Positions 47,701-59,498 of a stretch of DNA of 64,000 nt are shown piece by piece. Location of the stretch: NCBI GenBank assembly GCA_963921825.1, contig OY997595.1, positions 18,655,228 through 18,719,227 of the forward strand, in the 5' to 3' direction. Position 1 is the first letter of the stretch, and the number at the start of each line of letters is the position of its first letter. The translations under genes and the position numbers were made by a program. The notes beneath the pieces were generated by a model. It had not been told where the DNA came from and searched no databases. It saw only the letters and a list, made by a program, of their open reading frames with translations. This DNA comes from Erodium maritimum (lineage: Eukaryota; Streptophyta; Magnoliopsida; Geraniales; Geraniaceae).

Positions 47701-48674
47701 AAGCAAGCTTAGCTGCAGGAGAAACCTCGATGCATAGTTTGCCTGCAAGTAGTACAGCATGCCACAGCTTGAAATCCCACTATGCAACCCATTTTCAGAT
47801 CAAGAAATAACAACTCAATTAAGAAGTCGAAAACTAATAGAACCAAATTCAAAAGTAAGAGTCAATTGAGGCTGTAAAAATTTTTAGTACTCCATTCCGT
47901 AGTAAGTGTTTTGTTTGAATTTTGGATTTTTTTTTAAAAAGAATACTATTAAAAATTTAGCACTCCTATTTCTCAACTTGTCCCCATGTGCTTCTAGTTT
48001 TTAAGACACTCGTGGTAATAACTAACTTATATAATGATGTTATTAGCGCTTCATCCATAATTCACTTCCTTAAAAAGGAACACTTATTTTAGAATGATGG
48101 GTTATCATATATATAACTAATTCATGTGGAACAAACAACTACCTGATAGCACACAGCATGCAATAGTAAGCAAATTTCTCACATCATATGCCTTCAAAAA
48201 CTCCAAAATCATCTTTGACACACGTTCCCAATCATGTAAGTCCGTTTTGCAGAACAAGTAACTCCGTAATAGAGAATCAATCAAAAGAGCAAGTCTGGAG
48301 ACTAATTTAGATTTGACTTCTTACTATAGCTATAGACATTTTGTGATGTCATGATTTACACATTTATAAAAACATAGACAGATATTTATAGTAAGTACTT
48401 CTAAGAATTCCTTAATAGTTACTCAGAAAAGAATTGGAAAGAACCCAACCCACAACAGGCACAATGACCTCCAATTAACAGTGAAACCCTTGTCTGTTTT
48501 TATGATAAGCTACAAAGTCCATGCCAGTGACAGAATTCAAAATCAAAATCAAAAGGACAAGGAGTGGTTACCAGTTTTGACGACAGGGCAGCTCTTCTTG
48601 CACTCTTGGCGGCACTTTTTGGGCTTGCACCGATCGGAGCTTACTATAGCTATCCTAGTCAATCGATCAGACAT
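44723..48674 (-). CDS. ABCE2: ABCE ribosome-recycling ATPase (RNase L inhibitor homologue)
   Basis: Eleven exons join in frame to 605 aa, the length of plant ABCE2: 48674-48572, 47742-47657, 47574-47477, 47400-47283, 47205-47116, 46523-46219, 46127-45932, 45847-45662, 45563-45294, 45177-44932, 44842-44723. The N-terminus holds the cysteines of two 4Fe-4S clusters (C16, C21, C25, C29, C38, C55, C58, C61, C65). NBD1 has Walker [10 protein letters not shown], signature LSGGELQR and Walker [18 protein letters not shown]2 has [19 protein letters not shown] and [14 protein letters not shown]. There are no membrane helices. ABCE proteins split terminated ribosomes into subunits in the cytosol and also act in initiation, and are essential in eukaryotes. 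All splice sites are GT-AG and all motifs are intact. The paralogue number (ABCE1 or ABCE2) is inferred only from length and likeness. Confidence 0.95.
47890..48102. mobile_element. Possible Stowaway-like MITE in ABCE intron 1
   Basis: TA then CTCCATTCCGTAGTAAGTGTT at the left is mirrored by the reverse-complemented right end ACCCATCATTCTAAAATAAGTGTT, bounded by TA. Ends starting CTCC and a TA target are typical of Tc1/mariner Stowaway MITEs, but the outermost bases match poorly. Confidence 0.4.
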
Positions 48675-49842
48675 CGCTCCCTTCCTTCAATTTGAATGTC
48701 CTCTCTGCTTAATTGAAAAAAAAAACTAAACTTTTGGTTACTCAAAAATTAGATTCTTTTATTGCTTTTAAAAGAACAAAAAACATAACTTGTATTAATT
48801 AAAAAATAAAATGGGGGTAACTCCTCGCTGGGTCGAATTCAAATCCAGCTTAAGCTTAAAGAATGGACTCGTTGGAGGACAGTATAATGCAGGAAAAAAA
48901 AACATAATCTGAATCTAATTCTTATTCGCCAAAGTGAATTTGGGAAATTCGCCAGAACAAGTTCTTCAAAGAGAAGAAAAACTACTTGCCAATTTGAAGG
49001 CTCCGGTGCCGGCGACGCTGAGAGAGAGAGAGAGGTGATGGTGTGGGAAACGGCACAGCAAGAGACAATTAAACTGATGGTGGATGATGAACGGTGGAGG
49101 CTTAATAGGGTTTAATTTTGGGGAGAAAAGGAAATTGGCCTTGTGCGGACCGGGCCGAAACCCATCCGGGATTAGGGTGGGTCGCGTGCCAACCACGTTC
49201 CAAATCCACTGGTCTGCCTCCATACGTATTATGTAGGCTATATAATACAATATATTTGACCTCACTCACACATTAAGATCAATGAAATAGTAGTAAAAAA
49301 TCCATACATATATTACTAAGGTGTGAGATTATAAAAAACGACATAGCTCGGACATGGTAGCTAGGTTTTTGACAGGATTGTGGTTGGGGTGCGTCCTTTT
49401 GTTGTCGTGGATGTTGGGGCTTGCCTTTTAGTGGCATGGTGGTGGCGGGTCGTGATATTGAATGTGTGGCTTTTCTTGGTCTGGTGGGTTGCGGGGGCGG
49501 ATTTAGGGGTTTGACGCCGATATTGTAGAAGTTGTGGGGATGGTGAAGGCCTTACTTATCGTTTAGGTGACTTCCCTAAAGGTTGCTAAGCGTTGGGGGC
49601 AGAGATGAGTAAGGAAGAGCATGGGCGGGTTCGGGATCTCATGTACCGGTCACATAGGCATTAGTTCGATGTAGGTCTAAGAGCGAGAGGGTGATTTGGA
49701 CCAGCGGTGCTACGAGGGACAATGTGGATAAACTCTGGAAGCTCTCCAAAATTGATATCTCCCAAGGTGCGTTAACGAGGTAAGGGGGCGCCCCGAGGGG
49801 GAGACGGGGTAAGGGGGGTTGAAATTAGTCTGGCCAAGGTTC
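48675..49842. other. ABCE promoter region and unidentified G-rich sequence
   Basis: 48675 to about 49250 should contain the ABCE leader and promoter. A GA microsatellite (AGAGAGAGAGAG) at 49021-49034 lies in a GC-rich leader-like stretch. 49320-49840 is G-rich and full of stops, and reads like repeat-derived DNA. No domain is recognisable. Confidence 0.35.
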
Positions 49843-49845
49843 TAA

Positions 49846-51032
49846 GAGCACCTCCAATGATAATACACTACACAATGATTTGGGCATATTTTGAGTTTCT
49901 CTCTCCTTCAAACTACTACCTCCGACCACTACACCTCCAATGACAAACAACTTGTAGTTGTTTGGAGCCATTGTTTGCACTTTCAATGTTTTAAAAGCCA
50001 TCCCAAATTAAACTACTATTTTTATATATGCCAATATGACATACATTATATTATTATATTACTCTAATTGTTAGCGCCTTCTCCAAATTTAGGCCATATG
50101 TGATTGACGAGTTCGGCGTGAGGACTGTGATGAACATCCCGATCTCGGATCCTTCCTCTATGCCCCATAATACTATCCAAGTCCACCGCTGGTGGTGGTC
50201 ATCTACGGGTCGCTGGGTCTGGGGCACCAATATTTTAGTGGGGTATGGCCTCTGTTGATCCTCAACAATCATGTTGTGCAGGATAATACAAGAAGTCATG
50301 ATGATTGCGAGTGAGTGTCTATCCCACATTCAGTTTGGACGAGTAACAATGTGAAAGCGAGCTTGTAGAACTCTAAATGCTCATTCGATATCCTTCCTAC
50401 ATGCCTCTTGGTTTCTAGCAAAGCACTTTTGCTTCGCCGTTTGTGGTGCTGGTATTGTCTTCACAAACATAGCCCGAGGAGGATAAATATCATCGGTCAA
50501 GTAATAATGGGTTATGTATTTGTTGTCGTTGACCTTGAACTTAACATCTGGAGCGAAGCCTCGAACTTCCTAGTGAAACAATGTAGACCTATTGAGCATG
50601 TTGATGTCGTTGTAGGAGCCCGGTGTTCCGAAAAAAGAGTGTCATATCCACAGGTCTTAGGATGCAATGACTCCTAGCTTGATTTTGGGCACGTTCTCGT
50701 GGTCCCTACTTGAGAATTGTGCAGCCCATGCCACTAACAATTCTTTCAATCCCAGTGCATGCAGTCGAGACTCCCTATCAACCCGAAGAGCCGCGTGTTT
50801 CATTGATTTCCAATAGACGGCGGGTATCTTCCTCGGTCGGGCGTTGTTGATATGTCTGCCAAAAAATCTTGATGACGCCCATGCAGAACTTCTTGACGTA
50901 GTCTAAAGTAGGGCTCTCCACCATTTGAAAATACTCGTTAACGGTATTGGCATGACCTTCATAATAGAGCTGATGAAGTACTACCATGCACTTATGGTGT
51001 GGAGAGAATCCGTGCTTCCCGGTAGCATATTT
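49846..51032 (-). pseudogene. PIF/Harbinger transposase, interrupted
   Basis: A left end TAA then GAGCACCTCCAATGA marks a Harbinger-type terminus. On the minus strand from 51030 downward the frame reads HGFSPHHKCMVVLHQLYYEG then KFCMGVIKIFWQTYQQRPTE and DTRRLLEINETRGSSG. After a shift it continues IGSLDCMHWDW (first catalytic Asp), FFGTPGSYNDINMLNRS (second Asp), IERAFRVLQARF (Glu) and MTSCIILHNMIVEDQQRPY. The three DDE residues are kept, but at least one frameshift (about 50780) and a stop in place of Trp (near LWI*HSFFG, about 50650) disable it. The N-terminal part is cut off at 51032 by the copia LTR. Confidence 0.8.
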
Positions 51033-52649
51033 TGTTAGTCTTAGTGCCCGTAGTTCAATCATAAATGTCCAAATGTATATATCATCATTAGCAATAAGAT
51101 TAAAGCGCCTTTCTATTACTTATGTGTTGGAGTAATATATCGATGTGTGCTCTGATCTATGCCCACCATGCGAATAGAACCATAGATCGAGATGGATCAC
51201 AATCGATGGGTCCCTAGTCAATAAAGCTTCACTAGAAGCGACTAGTATGAAAGATGGCTCTTCATGGCTTACGTTCTGTTAGTCATTGGAATGGGATTCC
51301 GGAGTCTGATCATAGATATCATGTGGGACATGATATTGGACGACCCGCCCTGAATATGTGCCATAGATTAAGTCATGAACATATTCAGTGTCGTAGCTTG
51401 TCATGTATCCTTAAACCAAGGAGTCTTTGTGATCACTATGCAGTCAACAACTAAGTTTGACCTGAGCCTAACGTTATCCGTAACAGGGCTTCCATAACGG
51501 CCAGGATTGGCTTGGGGACGGGTTGCATGAGTGACACGAAAGACGGCTAAGGGATTTATCCCTCATACTGAGGTATGGGAAAGATATCGGTTCTCGGCCG
51601 CTTGATCGAGAGTGACTGAAAGAATAGCATGGCCATGCACATGATACTAGGTATCATATATTCAGTCATCTCACATATCAAGGAACAGTGATTGAGAATA
51701 ATAAGGATGACGGCTCTATGCCTTATCTCAATCAGGATATCGGAGATAAAAGGATAATGACAGGGACGACGGAAAGGTTAGTATCGATTGGTTCGATTCG
51801 CTATGTAGTGTCAGGCAATACTAAAGTCTCGTTAGTTGCCACTTATATAGGATCAAGTAAAATGGGATTTTACGTTGATGCATCGACATGCATAGACCTA
51901 AGGGTCACACCGAAGGATGAAACTCATTGACACATTTATGGAGAATGGCCAAAAGAGAGTTGTCTCGGGACATGACCAAAACTGGGTTTTGGGTCATGTG
52001 CCCGTAAGTGAATAGGACATTACAGATCAAGACAAGGCTTGGAGTCTTGGGATTGATCGCGTTGGATAATGTTGGACATTTCCGGTATGGAAGGCTTGGA
52101 GGCGATGAGCACGTCACGGGACCTCGTTGGGAATGGCCATGGGCCATGTTCCAAGAGGCCCATGAAAGGCCCATGCAACCAAGGCCCATGGAACTAATTA
52201 ATCAAGTCTTGATTAATTAGTACTAAGTAAGCAAGACAAGGATTAAGGTGTTGGTGATTCACCACCTAACCCATCTTGTCTTGCCATACTTAGCACCATA
52301 CTTGTCTTACTTCACACCATGCTTCACACCTTACTTGTCCTTGATGGTTGTTGATGGTTTAAGTCATCTTTTTCCTACAACAAAACACAAGACAAGAATA
52401 GAAACACAACTTCTCTCCCTCTCACACTACAATTTCGAGTTTGGCACTTTTCCTCCCTCTTGTTGTGTTCTTGAGTCATCTAAAGAAGAACTACGTGGCT
52501 TTGATTCCAATTGGATACGTAGGCGTCTTGGAGACTCAAGCCGATCATCGTTTCTTTGGTGTTCTCTTCCTTTTCTTGAACTAGTTGGTAAGGAAACATC
52601 CATATTGTTTATTCTCTTGTGTTTTCATACCCTCCATCGAGACCCAACA
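51033..52649 (+). mobile_element. 5' LTR of copia element, copy B
   Basis: It starts TGTTAGTCTTAG and ends GAGACCCAACA, so it has the TGTT..AACA ends of copia LTRs, length 1617 bp. The primer site TGGTATCAGAGCC begins at 52651. It is collinear with copy A (1728) and copy C (57811). Small ORFs inside are not genes. Confidence 0.88.
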
Positions 52650-52650
52650 G

Positions 52651-52663
52651 TGGTATCAGAGCC
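52651..52663 (+). other. Primer-binding site (initiator tRNA-Met), copy B
   Basis: TGGTATCAGAGCC directly follows the LTR and is the complement of the 3' end of plant initiator methionine tRNA, where minus-strand synthesis starts. Confidence 0.88.
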
Positions 52664-54198
52664 GTGCTACCTTCGGGATTCACAAGAGAACTTTCGGTTT
52701 TGCTTGCTAGTTTCGGTTTTGCATGTTAATTTGCTAAATTGTTTGATAACATGTTTTAAATTCTTGTTTATGGGTTTAATGCATGAAAAATGAATTTTTG
52801 AAAAGTTTATCAAATCTGGAATTTTTGAATTTTTTTTGATTTTTCGGGTCTCGGGAGCGAGACTCTCGGGGAGTCAAAACCGGGACCGAACGGGGCTCCG
52901 TTGGACGGAGCTAGGCCAAGCATGACCATTGGATGGTCAATATGCCGAGCTAAAACGTTTTGTTAGTCATGACGAGTTTGGAACCGTCTTGATGAACTCA
53001 AAAATCAAATGTTCAAAAGTTTCAATTTTGAACGGTTTCGATAAACCGAGTATCAAAAATTTTCGAAACTTGGCAATTAATTAAAACCGGAAAATCACAT
53101 GATGTTTGATAACATGCTTGTTTGATAACACGATGTGTGATGTGATGTTGGCATGGTGTACATAATAGCCCCGAGTTTGATTTAATTATTTATCGCTTTT
53201 CACGGCCTGCGAGCCGTTAGAGTTAGCGTGTAATTATTTTTTCGAGGTGTGGTCGTCGTACAACTTATTTGTAATATTTATTAATTCCCGACCTACGAGT
53301 CGTGTATTAAATTGTAATATTTTACTCAAGACGAAGAAAGGGCGAAAAGGTCATTTGGTGGCTTCTCGGGTTTTGACATCGGCTTGGAGTCGGTGGAGCT
53401 CAAGAAGCTAGTGGGAGTTAGTTTAGTGGGCTATTATGTACATATTTAACGCTTTATGCATGGTTTAGTTTTTGCATGATCATTTCTATGTGTTTTAGAA
53501 TTGCATGCTTAACTTAATTTACCGAGCATATCACCTCACATGCAAAGATAAAAATTGGTTTTAATCATTGTCTGTGAGCCCTTAGAATCGTCATTACATT
53601 GGATGTAGTTGACGGGTTTGAAGGAAGAATTACATTGGATGTAATTGGAGGCATCATTACATTTGGAATGTAGTTGATGTGCTCATCGCATCTAGGATGT
53701 TCCAAAAGTTTAAAACACAACCGGACAAGTAAAAACGGGTCATGTCCGATACCTCCCAATTATCAACACCTTACTACCTCCCCGTCCTATGGGTGTCGTG
53801 CGCATTAGCGGAGCATCCATGGGAAAGCGGGGTAGTATGTTTGGACGACATGTGTAGGTGTCGTGCGCATTAGCGGAGCACCCACATAGTGACGGGCCAT
53901 AGTTGAAAATTGGTGGACCCGATTACGATTCTCAGCCTGAGGTTGAGCTAGGGTATCAGATAGGGTAAGCCGTGTACATGAGTACATACCCTAGCCAAGA
54001 GTCACATTGGATGTGATTGGATGGAGTCCTACCTACATAGCTCGATTAAGTGGTGAGCATTAGTTCAGCTTAATCGGGTGAATCAAGGATCTTGGTTTTA
54101 GATTCTAAAGGTTTAGAATCAATTGGTTGGTGTTTGAACTTGATCTTCATAAAATTTATTCAGTTTACTGATTATATTTTGTTTGTCGTGTAGATCAA
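52664..54198 (+). repeat. Long copia leader with internal 24-bp direct repeat (copy B)
   Basis: About 1.5 kb of untranslated leader separates the primer site from gag, and the same layout is seen in copy C (59513-61054). GGTGTCGTGCGCATTAGCGG continuing AGCA occurs at 53792-53815 and 53857-53880. Several ATTACATTGGATGTA units lie at about 53590-53690. No protein domain is present. Confidence 0.75.
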
Positions 54199-54487
54199 AT
54201 GGCAAGTACTTCAGCGAACAATAGTAGTTTGTCACTAAAAACCATTCTTGATAGGATCAAGCTAAGTGGGACAAACTACTTGGACTGGGACAGAAACTTG
54301 AGGATAGTCCTCAAATTCGAGCGCAAAGAATATGTCCTAGACCAGGCTATCCCTGAGGATCCAGCTAATAATGCCATTAGGGTCGTTAAGGATGCATACC
54401 AAAAGCACCTTAGCGATTCTATAGATGTGGCGTGTATTATGCTGGGCTGCATGGAGTCTGATCTCCAAGACCAGTTCATGGAGTACT
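54199..54487 (+). pseudogene. Copia gag, 5' part only (copy B)
   Basis: It begins MASTSANNSSLSLKTILDRI, then GTNYLDWDRNLRIVLKFERK and EYVLDQAIPEDP, the start of a Ty1-copia gag (UBN2-type). It continues to LGCMESDLQDQFMEYS and then departs into gypsy LTR sequence at about 54487. The frame is open up to the junction. The rest of gag and all of pol for copy B are not in the window. Confidence 0.8.
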
Positions 54488-54814
54488 CTTGTTATGTGTT
54501 TTCCCTACTGAGCGCAAGCTCACCCCTACGAGTTTATTGTTGTGTTTACAGGCTTGATAGAGGAGTAGAGGCTCGGGAGCTTCTCGGTGTGGGTGTCCAT
54601 AGAAACTTCGTGTTTATTTTTATTTCTGTTGGACTAGATTTTGTGGAGATTTATTATTACACCCCCGGAGGGTTATTCATGTTTAAACCAGATTTTGTGG
54701 ATTGTAGTTTCTTATTCGAGATTTTCAGGAACTAAATGTTGATTTATTAATTTATTGTCTTCTATTACTCGTCATGCCTCGAGTCCGGGCGATAACCGGA
54801 TTTGGGGCGTGACA
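54488..54814 (+). mobile_element. Ty3-gypsy LTR fragment (3' part)
   Basis: The CCCTACTGAGCGCAAGCTCA text is typical of gypsy LTRs of the Del/Tekay kind. The fragment ends GGGCGTGACA, three bases before a TGGTATCAGAGCC primer site at 54818-54830. Its left part appears to be missing at the junction with copia copy B, unless TGTTATGTG at 54493 is a true start of a short LTR. Confidence 0.6.
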
Positions 54815-57810
54815 ATTTGGTATCAGAGCCTGGTTTCATTTGAAACAGGTGTCTTTTGAACTGATTTTCAAACCTCGGATCGAAGTCAATTAGGTGGGTA
54901 GAGTTAGGAAGTCTGAGTCTTGAGAACTTTAAGAGTTGTCCTAAATGAAACCTTACACTACAATGTTTGCATTACTTGATTGGTATCCTCTCCCTAATGA
55001 TCGGTGAAGCCGAATGGTTGAGATCGGAATTGGATTTACGGTCAACGACCGACCCGCTATGCATACATGGTAGGGTGAGCCAACAGTTGGTGGTGTTGCC
55101 CTTTGGCGTATTACTTCGAAATTTTTCAAGTTGTGGTTTGGTCCTGTTCAAGTTTTGACTTGTGATTGACTGTTGGTCTGGAGCATGAGTACTCCATGTA
55201 TGCTATTATTGAGTGTTTTGGTTGAGGCGCGAGGACCCCGTATTCCGTTGTGTGGGAACTTTGTTTTGGGACACGAGTATCCCGTATGCCCGCTGAGGTG
55301 GCGAGATTGGGACACGAGTATCCCCTATGCCCGCTGAGGTGGCGAGATTGGGACACGAGTATCCCCTATGCCCGCTGAGGTGGCGAGATTGGGACACGAG
55401 TATCCCCTATGCCCGTGGAGGTGGCGAATTTGGGACACGAGAATCCCGTAAGCCCGTGGAGGTGGCGAGTTTGGGGCACGAGTACCCCGTAATATTTTGG
55501 GAGCACGAGAACTCCGTTTATTGATTGCGTTGTGTACTTAGGAGCATGAGAACTCCCTTTATTGACTGTGTGATGTCTTGGAAGAGCATGAGAACTCTGT
55601 ATACTTGTACCTTGTGAATTTGTGTTGGTGATTGTCCCGCTTAAGCGGAGGGTTAATGGAAAATACAAATGGGTCATGCCGAATTTTCTAGTAGAACTAA
55701 AATGTTTACACCATCACTGGTTGACTCAGGGGCGTCACTGTAGTTGAGCATGATGGTTCGATGTCCAGTTGTTACAATGAGGTTCGGGGACGCCTGAATC
55801 AGGTTGTAACAACATGAGATCGACATGAAAAGGTTTGAGTAAAAGTTAAGAATGGGAATTCATGGAAGGGAAGGAAAGGTTAAGGGTGATTATTGAATTG
55901 AATTGTGTTAAGTACTAAACCCCTCTGTGTGGAAGGATACCCGAGCAAGGGGTATGCCTGTTGCGTTGTGCCTTGTGTGATGTGCTTGAGTTTGAATCCT
56001 CCTGTGGGAGTGGATTTCTTTGACTTGGTTGAACCCTCCTGTGAGAGTTGGTGGTTGTTTGCTAAATCGCTGGTTGTTGCTGTGTGACGCATAGAGATGC
56101 GAACTTGTGTGCTATACTATATGAGTATATATCTACTAGTGTGAGGGGCGTATCTGTGGTGACTTGTGTAGGCGCGTGTGCGTTCGTCCTTGTAACGTGT
56201 GAGAATCGTTGTTGAACTAAGTACTGAACATGTGCGTTATCCGTGTAGGCGGATAGACGACATGGCTCGTACGTATGTTCCGAGAGGTACCCGGAGCCGC
56301 CCAGCTGGGGGCCCGAGGCAGGCACCTGCCGCTGAGCAGGAGGGGGCAACTGATGCCCAGGATGCTGCTTCCACAGAGCATCAGCGCTTTGAGGGTGGGC
56401 CAACAGGGTCGCCACCCAGGACATCTCCAGTCGCAGAGCCGACTCAGGCGACCCCTCTCGAGGAGGTGGTTCGCGCTGTACTAGCAGCTTTGAGTGCGCA
56501 GCAGGGGACTACAGCACCGGCACCAGAGCCCGTGCCTGTTGCTTCAGCAGATTTTGGATAGAGGCCAGGACAGTTTGATAGCCTCACGGCCCAGTCGCTC
56601 CGAGAGTTTCGCAGACTTGGTACGCCGACCTACTCCGGGGGAGCTGACCCCGAGGCGGCTTCTGGTTGGTTGGAGCGAGTTACCCGCAACCTCGATACCT
56701 CTGGGGTATCGGAGGGGCGTCTGAGAGTTTCGTTCTCCACTTTTCAGCTTGAGGGAGAGGCCTACTACTGGTGGCCGTCAGTGCAGGAGAGGGTTGGCAG
56801 TGATTTTCAGTTGTTTAGCAGGCTGTTCTTGGAGCAGTACTTCCCTCGCTCCATCCGGGATGACCGGCGTCAGCAGTTTCTGGACTTACGTCAGAGGGGT
56901 TTGAGTCTTTCCGAGTATGCAGTGAGGTTCACTTATTTGGCCCGCTTCGCGCCGGAGTTGGTGCAGACTGCGGATGACCGTTGCAGGAGGTTTGAGAACA
57001 GGCTCATCCCGTCGATAGCCGACAGGGTTATCGCTTTCAGGACCACAGATTACTCCACACTCCTGGATCAGGCTTTAGCCATGGAGAGGCACTTCAGAGA
57101 TACGATCAGGGTGCGAGAGACCAGGCCTAGAAGATTGGCTTTTTGCAGTCGTCTGACCATCGAGACCGACGCAGACAGAGAGTTGCAGCACACTTTCAGC
57201 CTCAGTTTCAGCAGGATGGCATACGCCGAGCAGGGGCCGTCGCGTCAGTTGGACCCGCCCCGGTGGCACAGCTGTGTCCTCGGTGTGGACAGCAGGGTCA
57301 CCTGGCACGAGACTGCCTGAGGGGCAATGGACCTGTAGAGCGTCATGATGGGTGTCCCCTGGGGACCAGTGTTAGACAGCCTAGCGAGCCGAGGGGATGT
57401 TACCAGTGCGGCAGCGCCGACCATTTCATGCGTGTGTGTCCTGAGATAGCACAGCAGGGAGGACAGAGAGGATGCTACCAGTGTGGTCGTTCTGATCATT
57501 TCATCCGGACGTGCCCTGAGATAGCTGGCAGAGCGCCTGCACCGAGGCCCCAGCAGACTCAGATTCGCCTTGCACCACCTGGCAGACCACGTTAGGCACC
57601 GCAGCAGAGAGCTCCGCGTCAGGCGGCGGGAGCAGCAGGTCAGAGGCACCAGCCGAGAGCTGGCCAGCAGGTGGCACTTCCCCCACCACCGAGAGGAGGA
57701 CCACCGGCACGGCAGGGCCGAGTCTTTGCAGTTACTGATTCCAGGATTGAGAGGCCGTACGCCGGCCATGAGGCCACTCAGGGTATGTGTTTACTTTATA
57801 ATGCGTGGAC
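54815..57810 (+). mobile_element. Ty3-gypsy internal region, truncated (leader and gag)
   Basis: The primer site at 54818-54830 is followed by a leader with a 41-bp tandem repeat. Gag starts at 56262 (MARTYVPRGTRSRP). Frameshifts near 56550-56600 separate it from the retrotransposon-gag core at 56600-57130 (RLRVSFSTFQLEGEAYYWWP, LFLEQYFPRSIRDDRRQQFL, RFAPELVQTADDRCRRFENR). Three CX2CX4HX4C zinc knuckles follow (CPRCGQQGHLARDC, CYQCGSADHFMRVC, CYQCGRSDHFIRTC, 57275-57520). The sequence then stops before the protease, where copia copy C is inserted at 57811. No RT or integrase is in the window. It is a dead fragment. Confidence 0.85.
55268..55514 (+). repeat. 41-bp tandem repeat, about six copies
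   Basis: GGGACACGAGTATCCC units start at 55268, 55309, 55350, 55391, 55432 and 55473, exactly 41 bp apart, each followed by CCCG(C/T)GGAGGTGGCGA-like text. Copies two to four are almost identical and the outer ones diverge. Each unit contains a short imperfect palindrome (GGGACACGAGTATCCC). Shorter relatives (GGAGCATGAGAACTCC) continue on both sides from about 55180 to 55600. The array lies in the leader of the gypsy element. Confidence 0.9.
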
Positions 57811-59498
57811 TGTTAGTCTTAGTACCCGTAGTTCAATCCTAAATGTCCAAATGTATATATCATCGTTAGCAATAAAATTAAAGCGGCTTTATATTACTTA
57901 TGTGTTGGAGTAATATATCGATGTGTGCTCTGATCTATGCCCACCATGCGAATAGAACCATAGATCGAGATAGATCACACTCGATGGGTCCCTAGTCAAC
58001 AAAGCTTCACTAGAAGCGACTAGTATGAAAGATGGCTCTTTATGGCTTACGTTCTGTTAGTCATTGGAATGAGATTCCGGAGTCTGATCATAGATATCAT
58101 GTGGGACATGATATTGGACGACCCGCCCTGAATATGTGCCATAGATTAAGTCATGAACATATTCAGTGTTGTAGCTTGTCATGTATCCTTAGACCAAGGA
58201 GTCTTTGTGATCGCTATGTAGTCAACAACTGAGTTTGACCTGAGCCTAACGTTGTCCGTAACGGGGCTTCCATAACGGCCAAGATTGGCTTGGGGACGGG
58301 CTACATGAGTGACACGAAAGACGGCTAAGGGATTTATCCCTCATACTAAGGTATGGGAAAGATATCGGTTCTCGGCCACTTGATCGAGAGTGACTGGAAG
58401 AATAGCATGGCCATGCACATGATACTGGGTATCATATCTTCAGTCATCTCACATATCAAGGAACGGTGATTGAGAATAATAAGGATGACGGCTCTATGCC
58501 TTATCTCAATCAGGATATCGGAGATAAAAGGATAATGACAGGGACGACGGAAAGGTTAGAATCGACAGGGTCGATTCGTTATGTAATGTCGGGCAATACT
58601 AAAGTCTCGTTAGTTGCCACTTAAATAGGATCAAGTAAAATGGGATTTTATGTTGATCTATTGACATGCATAAACCTAAGGGTCACACCGGAGGATGAAA
58701 CTCATTGACACATTTATGGAGAATGGCCAAAAGGGAGTTGTCTCGGGACATGACCAAAACTGGGTTTTGGGTCATGTGCCCGTAAGTGAATAGGACTTTA
58801 CGGATCGAGACAAGGCTTGGAGTCTTGGGATTGATCGCGTCGGATAATGTTGGACATTTCCGGTATGGAAGGCTTGGAGGCGATGAGCGAATCACGGGAC
58901 CTCGTTGGAAATGGCCACGGGCCATGTTCCAAGAGGCCCATGAAAGGCCCATGCAACCAAGGCCCATGGAACTAATTAATCAAGTCTTGATTAATTAGTA
59001 CTAAGTAAGCAAGACAAGGATTAAGGTGTTGGTGATTCACCACCTAACCCAATCTTGTCTTGCCATACTTTGTCCTATTTACACCTTACTTGACACCATA
59101 CTTGTCCCATGCCTTTAGTTGGACAAGTATGGGTTTTGTTATGTTTAAGTCATCTTTTTTCAACATAACAAACACAAGACAAGAATAGGAAACACATTTT
59201 CTCTCCCTCTTCCATGGCCATTTCGGGTTTGGCTAGTTTCCTCCTCCATTTTTGTGTTCTTGAGTCCTCAAAGAGAAGAACTACGTGGCTTTGATTCCCA
59301 TGTGGATACGTAGGCGTCTTGGAGACTCAAGCCAATCATTCGTTACCCGGTGTTCTTGTTTTGGTAAGAACTAGTGCTGAATTTTTCTCTTGTGAATCCA
59401 TTCTTTGTTAGTTGTTTCATGGTTTTAATCGTCTCTTGGTTTTCCTTGATTTTCCGCTGCGAGTTGGTTCATCTCCAACCCTACCTCGAGACCCAACA
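57811..59498 (+). repeat. 5' LTR of copia copy C
   Basis: It is collinear with the LTR at 51033-52649 over its whole length, with substitutions and some larger differences near its 3' third (about 59060-59480), and has the same TGTT..AACA ends. ORFs inside (for example 57671-57913 and 58032-58232) are not genes. Confidence 0.88.

Noticed and set aside
47556-47810. Plus-strand ORF in the ABCE region
   Set aside because: Antisense to exons 2 and 3 of the ABCE gene and their introns.
51254-51454. Plus-strand ORF MALHGLRSVSHWNGIPESDH found at 1949, 51254 and 58032
   Set aside because: The similar reading frame recurs only because it lies in three copies of the same copia LTR. It has no domain and is cut by LTR signals, so it is not a gene family.
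52651-52663. tRNA gene suggested by TGGTATCAGAGCC text
   Set aside because: Only the 13-base complement of the initiator tRNA 3' end is present, directly after an LTR end, so it is a primer-binding site. No tRNA cloverleaf was seen anywhere in the window.
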